Notes under the pieces: generated by a model
Databases searched by the model: none
The model's input: the letters and a program-made list of their open reading frames with translations, nothing else
What the model was told of the DNA's origin: nothing
Translations under genes and position numbers: made by a program
Source: Paratinospora sagittata
Taxonomy: Eukaryota; Streptophyta; Magnoliopsida; Ranunculales; Menispermaceae
Assembly: GCA_035771175.1 (NCBI GenBank)
Contig: CM069593.1
Span: forward strand, 39,836,741-39,900,740
Reading direction: 5' to 3'
Length of the DNA stretch: 64,000 nt
In this document: one piece after another, positions 23,306-34,006 of the stretch
Layout of the letters: every line of letters begins with the position of its first letter
Numbering within the stretch: the stretch's first letter is position 1

Positions 23306-24052
23306 TCAAGGTGGTTCATCAGGAAGCATCACCTTGACATTTGTTAGATCCCTGCCGAAGTGTTTCTTTAACCGCTTCCTCTTGGCCCGAAGGAGATAGC
23401 CATTTTTATGCTTGACCTCCTCTAAATGATGGTGCAATTGATCGTACTCTGCATGTGGTAGCCAATAAGGGTCCGTCCACACTAAAGGAGGTGGGTCATC
23501 TAAACTCTCCAAATTCTCCTTATAACATTTCAAGGCATCCTTATTTGTAGGCTTATCAATAGCCTTGAGAGAACGCTCTTCACTTCTTCCCTTCACATCT
23601 ATCTGGTGGCAACTATTCTTCTTGCTGGGAACTTTGGGTGTATTATAAATGTTGAACATCACATTTTCTTCGTTCACCCTCAAAGTAAGCTCACCAAGCT
23701 CCACGTTTATCAAAGTTTTCCCGGTGGCAAGAAACGGTCTTCTAAGGATAAGAGGAACATCTCCCTCATCTTCCATATCCAACAAAACAAAATTTATCGG
23801 GAAGATGAATTTGTCCACCTTCACAAGTACATCTTTTATAATACCCCAAGGATAGGTGATTGATCGGTTCGCCAGTTACAATGAGATTGTGGTGGGCTTC
23901 ACCTCACCAAGTCCAAACTTCGTGAAAATGTACAGAGGCATTAAGTTAATGCTAGCGCCTAAATCACATAAGACATTATCAAAAGAAGAAGAACCAATGG
24001 CACAAGGGATAGTAAAACTCCCCGGATCCTTGAGTTTCTGGGGCAACTTCTT
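23306..24052 (-). pseudogene. Athila protease joined to non-pol 3' sequence
   Basis: Right after the gag stop (24053-24055) the same frame continues KKLPQKLKDPGSF and the retropepsin site LCDLGAS, with the catalytic Asp present. A TAA interrupts it at 23876-23878. The open piece 23306-23824 continues with the protease C-terminal half (VDKFIFPINFVLLDMEDE, PLILRRPFLATGKTL). It then passes directly into a charged segment (ALKCYKENLESLDDPPP, RAKRKRLKKHFGRD) that has no counterpart in the Athila at 34007-45345. The role of that segment is unknown; it occupies the place of the missing pol. Confidence 0.65.
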
Positions 24053-25819
24053 CTATATGATGGCATTGCATTCCTCTGTGAGCTTGACAGTCTCAAATTC
24101 TTCTAACTTTCTCTTTTTCATCATTACATCCTTCATGAATCTTGCATAATTAGGCATCACCTCCAGTGCATCTGCAAAAGGAATGTTGATGTGGATTTTC
24201 TTGAAAATGTCTAAGAATTTTACAAACTGATCATCTAGCTTCTTCTTTGCAAAACGTTGGGGAAAGGGCAATGGAGGTTTAAGAATAGGTGGGTTGTCCA
24301 AAAAAGTGATACGACCCGGAGCATTGTCAATCTTCTTCGCCTCTTTTTCTTTCTCAATGAAAACTTTTTTGTCGTTATTCAAGTAATTTTTCTCCTTTTG
24401 TACTTCTTCTTGCATAGGTGATGATGATGATGATGGCACAAATGATGAAGAGGGAATAGATAGTGGAGAACCGCTTTCAACGTTTTCACCACTTCGCAGT
24501 TTGATGGCCATACATTGCTCATTTGAGTTCACCTCTGTGTTGCTCGGGAAGGAGCCTCTTTGTTGGGTACTTATGGCTGAAGCAAGTTGCCCAATTTGCA
24601 ATTCCATATTCTTCATTGAAGCTTCCAAGCTATCTATCCTTGAATCAACCCTATCTTGTTTCGCCTCAGACTTTGCTATATACCCACCTAAAAGCTCCTC
24701 CAAGGAAGGTTTCTTATCTTGTGATGGCATAGATATACCTGGTGGTGGAGGATTCAGAACATTCCTATTATTGGAATAAGAAAAGTTCTCATGGTTCCTC
24801 ACTCCTGAATAGTACTGATTTGGCATTTGAGCATTGCTTCTGTAATTGTATCTTCTATTGTTCAAGTAATTGGCTTGTTCCGTAGTTGTGGAGGGTTCAC
24901 CAGACATATAGCCCATCCTTGTTGCTCCTTGCTCTATAGATGGCTTCATACCTTGAAGAGATGCAATCTGATGTGATATACTTGACAACTGTGCTGAAAT
25001 AGCAGTCATGTGATCAACCTCAAATATACCAGCTTGGGCCACCTTCTTCACAATTGATCTCTCACTAGGAATCTCATAAGTGTTGGAGGACATTTCTTCT
25101 ATCAAGGTAAAGGCATCATCTATTGTTTTACCCATTAAATTACCTCCAGCCGCTGCATCCACCAATGTCCTAGTGGGAACTGTCATACCATTGTAAAAGA
25201 TTTGCAATTGCATCCAATTTTGAAATCCATGTTTTGGACATTTTCTCAACATTTCTTTTAATCTCTCCCAAGTTTCATGAAGAGATTCTGACTCAATCTG
25301 TTTAAATTGGCCTATTTCTACCCTCATTTGAGCTGTCTTTGCTGGTGGGAAGAATTTTTGAAGGAATTTCTGAACTAGCTCCTCCCATGTGTTCATACTA
25401 CCTGGTTGCAACCCTTGCAACCATGCCTTTGCTTTGTCCCGACGAGAAAATGGGAAAAGCCTCAAATGAATTACATCTTCTCCAACACCATTCCACTTTA
25501 CTGTATCACACTTTTTCAAGAATGATTGGAGATTGATCATAGGGTCTTCAACGGGAGAACCACCATATTGATGTTGTTGAACCATGGTAATCAAAGCTGG
25601 CTTCAACTCGAAATTATTGGATGCTATTGGTGTCCTCACGATCCCAGAATAGTTATCTTGAATTACGGGTTTGAAGTAATCTCGCAATAACATTTGATTG
25701 TTTTCATTGTTGGGCTCCATTGCCTCTTGCTCAATTCTTCTATCTCTTCTAATCAGTCTCAAAGCTCTTTTTATCTCAGCATTTAATGGTACTAATTCTG
25801 CACTCCGAGAGCGTCTCAT
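24053..25819 (-). CDS. gag: Athila-type Gag, 588 codons, uninterrupted
   Basis: This is the longest open frame in the window. Gag would form the cytoplasmic particle that packages element RNA. The ATG at 25819 opens MRRSRSAELVPLNAEIKR. The capsid-type domain follows (residues ~100-250: FELKPALITMVQQHQYGG, RLFPFSRRDKAKAWLQGL, FLQKFFPPAKTAQMR, WERLKEMLRKCPKHG, and FYNGMTVPTRTLVDAAAGG with EEMSSNTYEI). A low-complexity Asn/Tyr-rich segment, a putative coiled coil (~380-425) and the Athila signature near 510-588 (GRITFLDNPPILKPPLPFPQRF, INIPFADALEVMPNYARFM) complete it. It ends with TAG at 24053, with protease continuing in the same frame. The other Athila's gag is broken by frameshifts, so this intactness is notable. 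It may be recent or selected. Confidence 0.88.
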   Translation of the reverse strand: MRRSRSAELVPLNAEIKRALRLIRRDRRIEQEAMEPNNENNQMLLRDYFKPVIQDNYSGIVRTPIASNNFELKPALITMVQQHQYGGSPVEDPMINLQSFLKKCDTVKWNGVGEDVIHLRLFPFSRRDKAKAWLQGLQPGSMNTWEELVQKFLQKFFPPAKTAQMRVEIGQFKQIESESLHETWERLKEMLRKCPKHGFQNWMQLQIFYNGMTVPTRTLVDAAAGGNLMGKTIDDAFTLIEEMSSNTYEIPSERSIVKKVAQAGIFEVDHMTAISAQLSSISHQIASLQGMKPSIEQGATRMGYMSGEPSTTTEQANYLNNRRYNYRSNAQMPNQYYSGVRNHENFSYSNNRNVLNPPPPGISMPSQDKKPSLEELLGGYIAKSEAKQDRVDSRIDSLEASMKNMELQIGQLASAISTQQRGSFPSNTEVNSNEQCMAIKLRSGENVESGSPLSIPSSSFVPSSSSSPMQEEVQKEKNYLNNDKKVFIEKEKEAKKIDNAPGRITFLDNPPILKPPLPFPQRFAKKKLDDQFVKFLDIFKKIHINIPFADALEVMPNYARFMKDVMMKKRKLEEFETVKLTEECNAII

Positions 25820-25937
25820 ATACCACGTGTCCTGCCAATCACAATCAAAGAGAAAAAATCAGAAAAATTCAAAAAAATAAAAGTCTAAATTAAATTTCAA
25901 ACCTATTACTTTCGATATTGATAGAAAAGTAAACAAT

Positions 25938-25955
25938 TCCCCTGTAGCGGCTCCA
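25938..25955 (-). other. Primer binding site, degenerate tRNA-Asp type
   Basis: The minus strand reads TGGAGCCGCTACAGGGGA, four changes from the site TGGCGCCGTTGCCGGGGA in the element at 34007-45345. It sits 6 bp inside the LTR edge. Confidence 0.75.
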
Positions 25956-25961
25956 AAAACT

Positions 25962-27427
25962 TGTTCGTGATTTTATTGCAAGTGCACGGCAATCAAGTTA
26001 TAATATACCGATTGTGAGTCGGGTTATCGTGTCCATAGGGAATTGTTACCTTATCAACTACCGTTTCACAGGTTTTAAACTTTATCTAGACAATCAAATG
26101 GAGATATTAAATGAATTAAAGTGCTGGAAATTAAATGAAACGAAAGAAATTTAAAGTAAGGAAAATTCAATTATGGAATGGATCTAGAAAATCGACTTCA
26201 CTTAGTTGCAGATCAGAATTAATTTGAATCATTCATTGTTAAATTCATTTTTCAGATTTATAAATCAAATCCAATGGTCATCAATCCCCTCTCGAGTGCT
26301 AGATTGAAATCTATAATTGAAATTGGGTCTCGTTCTCTCGGTAAAGATCCCTTTCTCAATTATGCTCTAAACTCTACGGATTTTTAAATGATCTTATAAA
26401 ATCCTATAAATCTCTCGATCCTATAGAAATTTCATGTCACGATTATCATTTTCTAACCTAAAGAACCCTCTCTCGAGTGCCGCCCCTTAGATCTAGGTTC
26501 ATTCAATTCATGATCAGTGAATCAAAAGCTTTAAGTACGAAAAATCATGAAGAACTCATAGAAAATTTGCATTAACGATGAAATAAATCCACAATCAATC
26601 CATCAAAAACAACTAAGATCCATCTATTCTCTAGAATTCAAATTTAGTTTATAATGTTGGAGAAGAAAATACAAAATAAGATAGAAAACATGAAAATCCT
26701 CTACAAAATGTGCTAGAAATATTGTAGATCTTCGATCCGCTGCGCTTCCGAAGCCGATTTTCGTCTCCACAGCAACCTGGCTGTCTTGCTTCCTTCACCA
26801 ATGGATTCCCCACGAAAAACCCTAAAAATTGATATATAATATGTCCTATTTGACATAAGATTTGAATTGCCGAAATTGCCCAAACACAAAGGCCAAAAAA
26901 CTAATTTTCCGCGGTAGCGCTGCAGCACTCGAGGGGGTAGCGCTGCAACGTTACTGCGCAAATCTTTACACTGATTTTCAGTGTTCTGGGCGCTAGCCAT
27001 TCTTCTTCCCGCTTTCGTCCATTCTTTCGCACATGATCTTGGTCATTTTTCACGTTCATTTGGGCCTTGATTCACCACACTTTCAAGCTTTTAGTACCTA
27101 CAAAACAAAACACAAAAGCAAGTAAATCCATCATACTAATTACATGCTAAAACTCGAAATGCAACTATATACTAAAAATGCAACATGAAATGTGATAACA
27201 TGCAAATGCTACTAATGACTTTAGGAAAAATTCCTAAAAATCATATTTATTTTCCTAAACAAACCTAAAGTATTCTATTCATGAACACAACTAAAATTAA
27301 CCTCTAAAACACAAAAAAATGCTACGATGCACCTAAAACACTAAATATGCAAACTAAGCCAATACAAATATATATATAAACCTAACAAAATTCCTACAAA
27401 ATAGTATGTATAAAACTCAACTCATCA
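25962..27427 (-). mobile_element. 5' LTR of the pol-less Athila element (1,466 bp)
   Basis: On the minus strand it starts TGATGAGTTGAGTTTTATAC and ends CACGAACA. Its ends parallel those of the LTRs at 34007-35423 and 42345-45345, and it shares with them a GAGTCGGGTTATCGTGTCCA block and repeated CTCTCGAGTGCNAGA-like motifs. A 3' partner is missing. Confidence 0.75.
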
Positions 27428-27666
27428 GAGCCCTACACCACCATCTGTTAGGAAAATGACGGAACTTTCTGAGGACGAATCCGACTTCATTTGCTCTCCA
27501 TTGTTTGATGATATTGAGGATTCAACTGGCCACAGTGCTATTCAGGGGCCTTACAGGCACTACCCTGATCTTGTCAATGATGACGACAATGGTAAATCCC
27601 ACACAGATGGCAATCATCACTACATTAACTAAATTTCGGGGGCGAAATTCCTTTAACGGGGTAAAG
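27428..27666 (+). other. Tail of a plus-strand chromovirus with polypurine tract; unidentified acidic frame
   Basis: The last ~45 bases (AAATTTCGGGGGCGAAATTCC... to GGGGTAAAG) match the usual sequence between pol and 3' LTR in Tekay-type elements. Upstream is a short acidic open stretch (MTELSEDESDFICSPLFDD) that I do not recognise; it does not look like a chromodomain. Confidence 0.5.
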
Positions 27667-30600
27667 TATAATACCCCCGGTTTAGACAATAAATAAATAA
27701 GTTTGGGTAGCCGCCTGAACGTTCCTTTTCCTATATAAGGAACCCCCCCCCCCCGGGCCGCCATTTTCATTTCTCACACCAACTCTTCTCTCTCTCTCTT
27801 GCTCTCCTTGTGATTTCTCTCTTCTCTTTTTGAGACTCTCTTCGCAGTGCAACGCGGTTCTGCTTGGGAGGAGGCGCCAGTTCAGGAAAGGAGGTTTTAT
27901 CTGAAGGTGGGGAACGAAACATAGGTTTGCGTGTCTTATGACTTTACTAAAACTTACATTCATTTATCATTATGTCTACTATTCATTTACACTACATTAT
28001 TGCGTATAATGTTCATACCTATCATACTTTTGCATGTATATTTGGAGTTCATGTATTACACTATTACTATGTCGAATTAGTAGTCTGTAACACCCCATGC
28101 TTTTAATCAATATATTTCGTTGACTTATACGTACACTGAAGAGTATAATACACGTATAAGTACCTTTAAAGCCATGTGTACATGTGTCAAATGAACTTGA
28201 AAATGTCAAAAGTGAGGCCAGAATGTGATTTTAAATAGAAATCAATTTATAACATGGGTATTCCTCATGTGGATTGAGTGTATAGAAGAAGAATGAAAAA
28301 ATATATATACATTAAATTACTGTTCATTTGTGGGTACTGTTCACGGAACAGTACTATAAACAGTACTCGCATGGAATAAGAAAGAAAAAAAAATTAAAAG
28401 AAGGAAAGAAGTTGCTGGAGAACGAGAAAAATAAGAGAAAGAAAAAGGAAAGAAGGAAGAAGGGGAAACGACAGATTCGTGGCCAAATTTGACGTGCCGG
28501 TAAGCTCTTTTTACTATTTTTCGTCGTTAAATTGATCTTTAACTAGTGCATAACGATTCTAGCGGTGTAATTTTAGCTATGAGAGTCGTTTATGGTGTTT
28601 TTGAAATTGGGGTTTTGACCCAACTTGAATGAAAATTTGTTCGAAAGGTTGAAAAACACTCCCTACACTATAAAAGCCCCGAATATGTGGTTAGATTTCA
28701 TTTATGTGTTTATTTGGAATTTTTATGGTTGTTGGAAGTTAGAGTTAATATTTGAGACATTACGAATCATATTAAAACCCGATGAAATTGTAGTTTAAGG
28801 CTATAAAATGGTAAAATGAATTATTGTCAGTCCATCGATGCTAATTTCATGATTTTTGGAGACCGTTTGACAATTTTAGTAAAAATTTACATGTGTTTAA
28901 TGAACAATGACGTGAACAATACTGTAAATAGTACTGTAATTATATCCAGTGAATAAAAGCGAATTGGAATCCAGTGAAACTCCAGTTTGAGATCATAGAA
29001 TCGTATAGAACTGAATTCCGGACGTTTCGATGTTAAGATCATGGTTTTTGGATATGTGTTGATATTTTTAGTAGCTAAATATATGATTTTTGTGAGTAAA
29101 ATTGACTTTGAATGCCTCCGCGAACATGTGAAACCTCAATAAAATACCTGTGGAAGGTAGTAGAATGATAGAATGACTGATTTTACACGTGTCGATGTGA
29201 ACAACATAATTATTAGGAATGTTCTATATTTTTAATAAAATTGACATATGCTTCCATGTGCTTATGTGAGTACTTTGGTGTTGAAATCTAGCGTAAATGT
29301 TGCATTTTCATGGTGAAATAACTCAATCTTAGCTGCTGAACCAGCTGGGAAATTTGAGTGTTAGTAATGGTGTTTAGTTGATTCTCATGATGATCTATGG
29401 ATTGAATTACCTAATTGCAATGTTTGAATTTAGAGATTAAGTGCATGGATAAATGCTCTTGAGGAAACAAGTATGATGGATATTTGATGATGCAAGTAAC
29501 CTTGATGCTTATTCTTGCTGGATTTTAGAGGGTATATTGGCTTAAAAACCTCGTGTAACCACTGTGAGTATAGTTTTCTTGATTTGGTTCTTGTATGGCA
29601 TTGTATACATATAAAATGTTTGATTGTATGCATGTTATATTTATATTTAATGCATTGAGTTTTTATTGATCATGCAAACTGATTTTTAGCGTTTGAAGCT
29701 TATAATAATGTCATATCATTAGGAATTAGACCCGGATGAGGTTTTGCGAAACCTCATTGTCAGTAGGCTTGTCCTAACAAGGGTTGCGATCCTTAAAACG
29801 ACTGTAAATTGGGTAATGAGAGGTTGTGGCTACCTTGTAACGGTCATACAAGGGTTAGACCCACTTTCTTGCCTTGAAGGAGGGAGATGGTAAATTTTTG
29901 ATGAAAATGTGCACTGGTTTATTGAATTAGCATAAACTATATATTGTGTGCATGTATATTATTTTGATGAATGTTGTATATGTGCTTTTGAAATATTTTA
30001 ATTTAAACGATTTGATATGCCATGTTTCCCTAAATGCATGCGATTGTCATGTCAAGAGTTATATTTACTAAGCTGTTGTTTGCTCACCCCATTTCCTTCA
30101 CCATTTTAGGTACAGAAGCAAAAGGAAAAGGAAAAATTTGAGAGTGATCAGCACGTGACTAGGACATAGCGTTGTTGATGTACGTATGTTTTGGAGGAAG
30201 TGGTTACATGTTTTATTTATTTTGATATGTATATAATTATCACACATATTATATATGTATTACCATCTAGAGGGATTATTTTGGGAAAATAAGATATCAA
30301 TGGTTATTTTGGATTGTTAAGGTATTTGGCGATGATATATATACTTGGACAATGGAATGTTTGATTAATGAATGGCAATGGTGGTATTTTGGATTATGGT
30401 ATACATGGACGGAATGGTTATATATGATGACTGAATGGTTAAAATTGTGAATGATTATAAATATATACATATAATTTGATTTGTGGTATATCAGGTTTTG
30501 TGAAATGTCCATTTTATGGGGAAATGCCGCCGAAATTTCGGAAAAGTTTGGGAAGGATTGTGAGACTTTGTGAAGGCTGACAGTATATTATCTACTGCAT

Positions 30601-31599
30601 ACGAGTATGTAGAGTGTATAGTATACTGTGTCGGTCATGACGTCAGGCTATGTCAGGGGCGTCGTGACATGGTCAATCTGACTCAAGCAAACTTAGTCTT
30701 GTCCTCAGTAACTTTAAATAATGAACAAGAGGCAGCGTGACTCTAGCCGATCGGTATTTAAGTGGACCTCGTGTCTCACCTCTCAACTGGAGACTGATCT
30801 AGTTGGTCTTATTTGAAAGCTATCAGCTTCTGCAAGTGATACTAAACATCTTAACCTTGCAGGCGGTGATACTGACCTGATAAGAATCACCAAACGCTGC
30901 CAAATTCTGTCTAATGTTAGTAAAGACCAGACCCGCTCATGCATTGGCATCATACATAAGCACCACCTAGGGACGTAAGTGGTTCATGATCCACAAAATA
31001 GTTAGAAGCAATGCTCACTATTCTTGATATTTCCCTGGAGAGAGACGTACAATGAGAACCCGGGATTACCTGGGGATGGACATCTATACATGAATCCACG
31101 GCGACGACCTTGGGGAGAGACGTACAATGAGAACCCAGGTTTACCTGGGGATGGACATCTGTACGTGAACTCAGGGCGACGTACAATCATGGAACCATTA
31201 CGAGACGGTGTCATGTATACAATCAGGTTGTACTGATTATGATGCTATGTTGTGTATATGTGGTATTTGATTATAAAGTTTCCTTTATTAATTGTCATAT
31301 TCACAAACTATTTTACCCACTGGGCAATAGCTCACCCCATTGTTATCCAATTTTTCACAGGAGTTTAGGATGGATTGGGTGGAGATTTTTGGGCCCACAT
31401 TTTGTAACCCTTGTTAATTATAGGGAGATTTTTGGAGGATGTTCCCTCAATCATATTTTGTACAAAAATACATTCTGAAATTAAAGAAATTAGATTTGTA
31501 CTCAATTGTGTACTTGCGTACTCGGTTATTATTATAATGCATTCGCACCCCGTCTGTGAGTGTTCCGTCAATTTAGGTGCATCTAGGCGGGGTGTGACA
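27667..31599 (+). mobile_element. LTR (about 1.35 kb net) split by a nested solo LTR
   Basis: It begins TATAATACCCCCGG, homologous to TGTAACACCC of the solo LTR at 18560, and ends GGCGGGGTGTGACA. Removing the insertion at 28086-30669 plus one duplication leaves about 1,344 bp. It has the TATATAAG promoter (about 27732), repeated ACGTACAATGAGAACCC units (31045-31135) and the GCTCACCCC...CACAGG block (31330-31363). A polypurine-like tract lies on its left and a primer-site-like sequence on its right. Confidence 0.78.
28086..30669 (+). mobile_element. Solo LTR (2,584 bp), target duplication TAGTC/TGGTC
   Basis: It begins TGTAACACCCCATGC and ends GGGCGTCGTGACA. Flanks are TAGTC (28081-28085) and TGGTC (30670-30674). 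The host sequence is uninterrupted in the related LTR at 19026-19038 (TTAGTGGTCAATC), which gives an empty site. Its inverse complement is closely similar, by eye about 95%, to the LTR at 46556-49179. Confidence 0.9.
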
Positions 31600-32172
31600 T
31601 GTAATGGTATCAGAGACATGTTATCTAGAGGGCGAATTAGAATCATGATCAGGGGTTCTCACGATGTGAAGGTGGCGAAGCACCGGCTCTTACCCTGACA
31701 TGTCCATATGGCTTGCCACCAGTGTGGATGGTGTTATTCGCGAGGTTAACCGTAAAACATTTTCTGAGGTACACTCATGTGCCACATGACTTTGTAGGTC
31801 ACGGTCGTTGGACACCCACGTGAGTGTCAGTGATGACTATTAACATTTAATGGTATCAGAGCGAAAGGTCCACGGCCCGCCCAAGTCCGCCAATTATGAG
31901 AAGAAAATTTATATTAGATACATATATATACATATATCTTTAGACCTATATATATAAATTATATATAGTTAAGATTTATATTAAATATATATATATATAT
32001 CTAGATAACTATATAGTTTTATATAGTTTAGATTTATATATATAGTTAAGATTTATAATACATATATGTCTATATATCTATGTATTTATGAGATATATAT
32101 ATAACTTGTTGCAAATGAAAAAAAAATTGGATTCATTGATGGCATAAAGATCAAGAGGAAAAATATAAAATA
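31600..32172 (+). other. Retrotransposon leader with two primer-site-like sequences; TA-rich tract
   Basis: TGGTATCAGAGAC at 31605-31617 and TGGTATCAGAGCG near 31851 both resemble initiator-tRNA-Met primer sites; the first lies 5 bp from the LTR end. A strongly TA-rich tract follows (about 31915-32105). No coding signal is seen. Confidence 0.6.
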
Positions 32173-32259
32173 TTGTCCAACAAACAAGGCATAAATCTTA
32201 AAAATGTTAGGAATATATTTTGTATATTTTACAAGTTTTATCTTCCTTTTAGCAAGATA

Positions 32260-33876
32260 ATGGCCTCAAGTGAAGGAACGACTTCTAGTAGTCGGAAATC
32301 GATTTCCACAAGACTTACAGAACTTTCCAAACGAAAGATTATGACTATGAGAAGTATCAATAATAGAGATCTCTGTCTCCGTCCTATCCTTCATGACAAA
32401 CTCTCAAAGCTGAGGTGGTTAAATATAACAAAAGTTGAGGGTTACGTCTCCTTCAACTTGGTGAAGTCATTTTACGAATCCATGAATAGCGTGGGACTTC
32501 AAGAAGATGGTATCAACCCTGTCTTGGAAACAATGATCAAGGGAGCAAAAGATTTCCATCAGCGTTGAAACTATTTCACGACTTATGGAAATCACAATAG
32601 GAGACAAGATCATTGATCCAATCGAACCTCAGACGGTTGCAAAGATTGCAAAATCTAAAAAAAAGTCGTTCAATTTTCTCACCGAAAAGGTGTACACCCA
32701 AATGACGTACGCCAAACTCCCAAATAATCTCTTTAAACCACCCCTTGCCGGCCTTGGGAAGATTGTAGTCGGCAACATCTTACTGAAAATGGTGACTCGA
32801 GGATCTATGACAAGAGCTCAACTTCTTGTGTTATACTGCTTAGAAAAGGAAACTTTTGTCCCCCTACCTCACATTATCATCCAACAAATGTTACGAGTTA
32901 TTCAAAACCCTACAAAGAAGGAGTTATTCAGCTATGGAGCCTTGATAATGAGGATGCTATGGGAGGCAAACATCAATACCTTTGATGAATCTTCAACACT
33001 GATCACTAAAGTTGTTACAGTATCCTCCATCTCCTAGACATAAGTCTCAAAGGGAGGGGTGACTGATGAAGAAATATTTGGCGTGACTTCAGGGGAAAAT
33101 AACAGAAGGACTAGCGATAACAATGGAGGTTATCAACGAAAAAGTCAGCGTAAGATTCCTATTTGGGAAGCACCAATTAATGAACCAAATTAGAACACTA
33201 CAACAAACTCAGCCCCAAATAATGGTCAACCCGATCATCTATTCTCCGAGGAAGATCTATTTGGCAACCTTGGTCAACTACAAACAAATCGGGATGGACG
33301 GGGAGTTCCGACAAATCCACCTTCCTGGAACCTCCCAAACCATGGAAATACGATGTCTCAGGGGTTTCCAACTCCTGAGGTACCTTACCAGCAAAATACA
33401 CAATTTCCTATGAACCAACCACAACATAATTGAACGGTATCAAACTCTGGAAGACAGGATATCCCGATGAGTCCACTCTTTCAAACTTGTTCGACTCAAG
33501 CATATCCAAACGTCCAAGAGGTCCCAGTTAGGGAGTCTTCATATAATCAAACCAACTACCCTCCACCTATGAGTCAACCATACGGCTGATACTTTCCACC
33601 AATGCCTACAGCCTACCCTCCACCAATAGGACAATTAACCTACTATCCATCGATGGGCCAACCGGCCAAACAACCATCTATGGGACAACAAGCTAACCCA
33701 TTTGACAAGTTAAATGTGATAGTATCTAATCTTGCTCGGATGCAAGAGAACCACAATGTTTTGATAACGAGTGTGCAAAACATAGAAGAACAGGGTACAA
33801 CTTCTCAACGTTCTTCCGGTAGTCATTCTGTAACTAGCAAAAGGTCTAGGAGGAGTAGTAGTAGGCGAAAAAATTA
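32260..33876 (+). pseudogene. 'Putative plant transposon protein'-like ORF, frameshifted
   Basis: The ATG at 32260 opens a Ser/Thr-rich N-terminus (MASSEGTTSSSRKS). A helical domain follows (LSKLRWLNITKVEGYVSF, LVKSFYESMNSVGLQED); after a frameshift near 32570 it continues with ISRLMEITIGDKIIDP, LAGLGKIVVGNILLKMV and MTRAQLLVLYCLEKETFVPLPHIIIQQML. This order resembles the plant-transposon domain found in ORFs of Athila/Tat-like elements. Beyond 33040 comes a Gly/Asn/Pro/Gln-rich region (YPPPIGQLTYYPSMGQPAKQ), a short putative coiled coil (LARMQENHNVLITSVQNIEEQ) and a Ser/Arg-rich end. Frame changes near 32570, 33050, 33430 and 33590 make it broken. Its function is not known to me, and the family assignment is from recall. 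Confidence 0.5.
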
Positions 33877-33879
33877 GGA

Positions 33880-34006
33880 AAATTACTGACATTGTAACTA
33901 TTTTCTTTTTATGAATGAAATATTTTGTTTGAGACTATATTTGGTGGGCCGACTTACAACCATTTTTTTTCTTTTGTATCACTAACTTTGGAGTGGTATG
34001 GGAAAC
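33880..34006. other. Short non-coding flank left of the Athila insertion
   Basis: No gene. Contains an ATGAATGAAATATTTTG transcript-end-like stretch and the target duplication GAAAC (34002-34006). Confidence 0.5.

Larger units (their letters stand above)
23158..27427 (-). mobile_element. Truncated, pol-less Athila-type element (gag and protease only)
   Basis: Minus strand. It has one 5' LTR (25962-27427), a primer site (25938-25955), an open gag (24053-25819) and a protease region (about 23825-24052), then sequence homologous to the 3' end of the integrase region of the second Athila element (compare 23190-23300 with 36915-37040). RT, RNase H and integrase core are absent. No 3' LTR is present; the left end abuts the RNase H scrap. 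Confidence 0.75.

Noticed and set aside
30297..30512. Similar open frames at 30297-30512 (-) and 46712-46939 (+)
   Set aside because: They are the same segment of the inverted LTR pair at 28086 and 46556; His/Tyr/Ile-rich low-complexity translation.
31024..31236. Open frame with two copies of ENPGLPGDGHLY
   Set aside because: It is the ~100-bp direct repeat of the LTR read as protein; the same repeat occurs in non-open form at 19400-19540.
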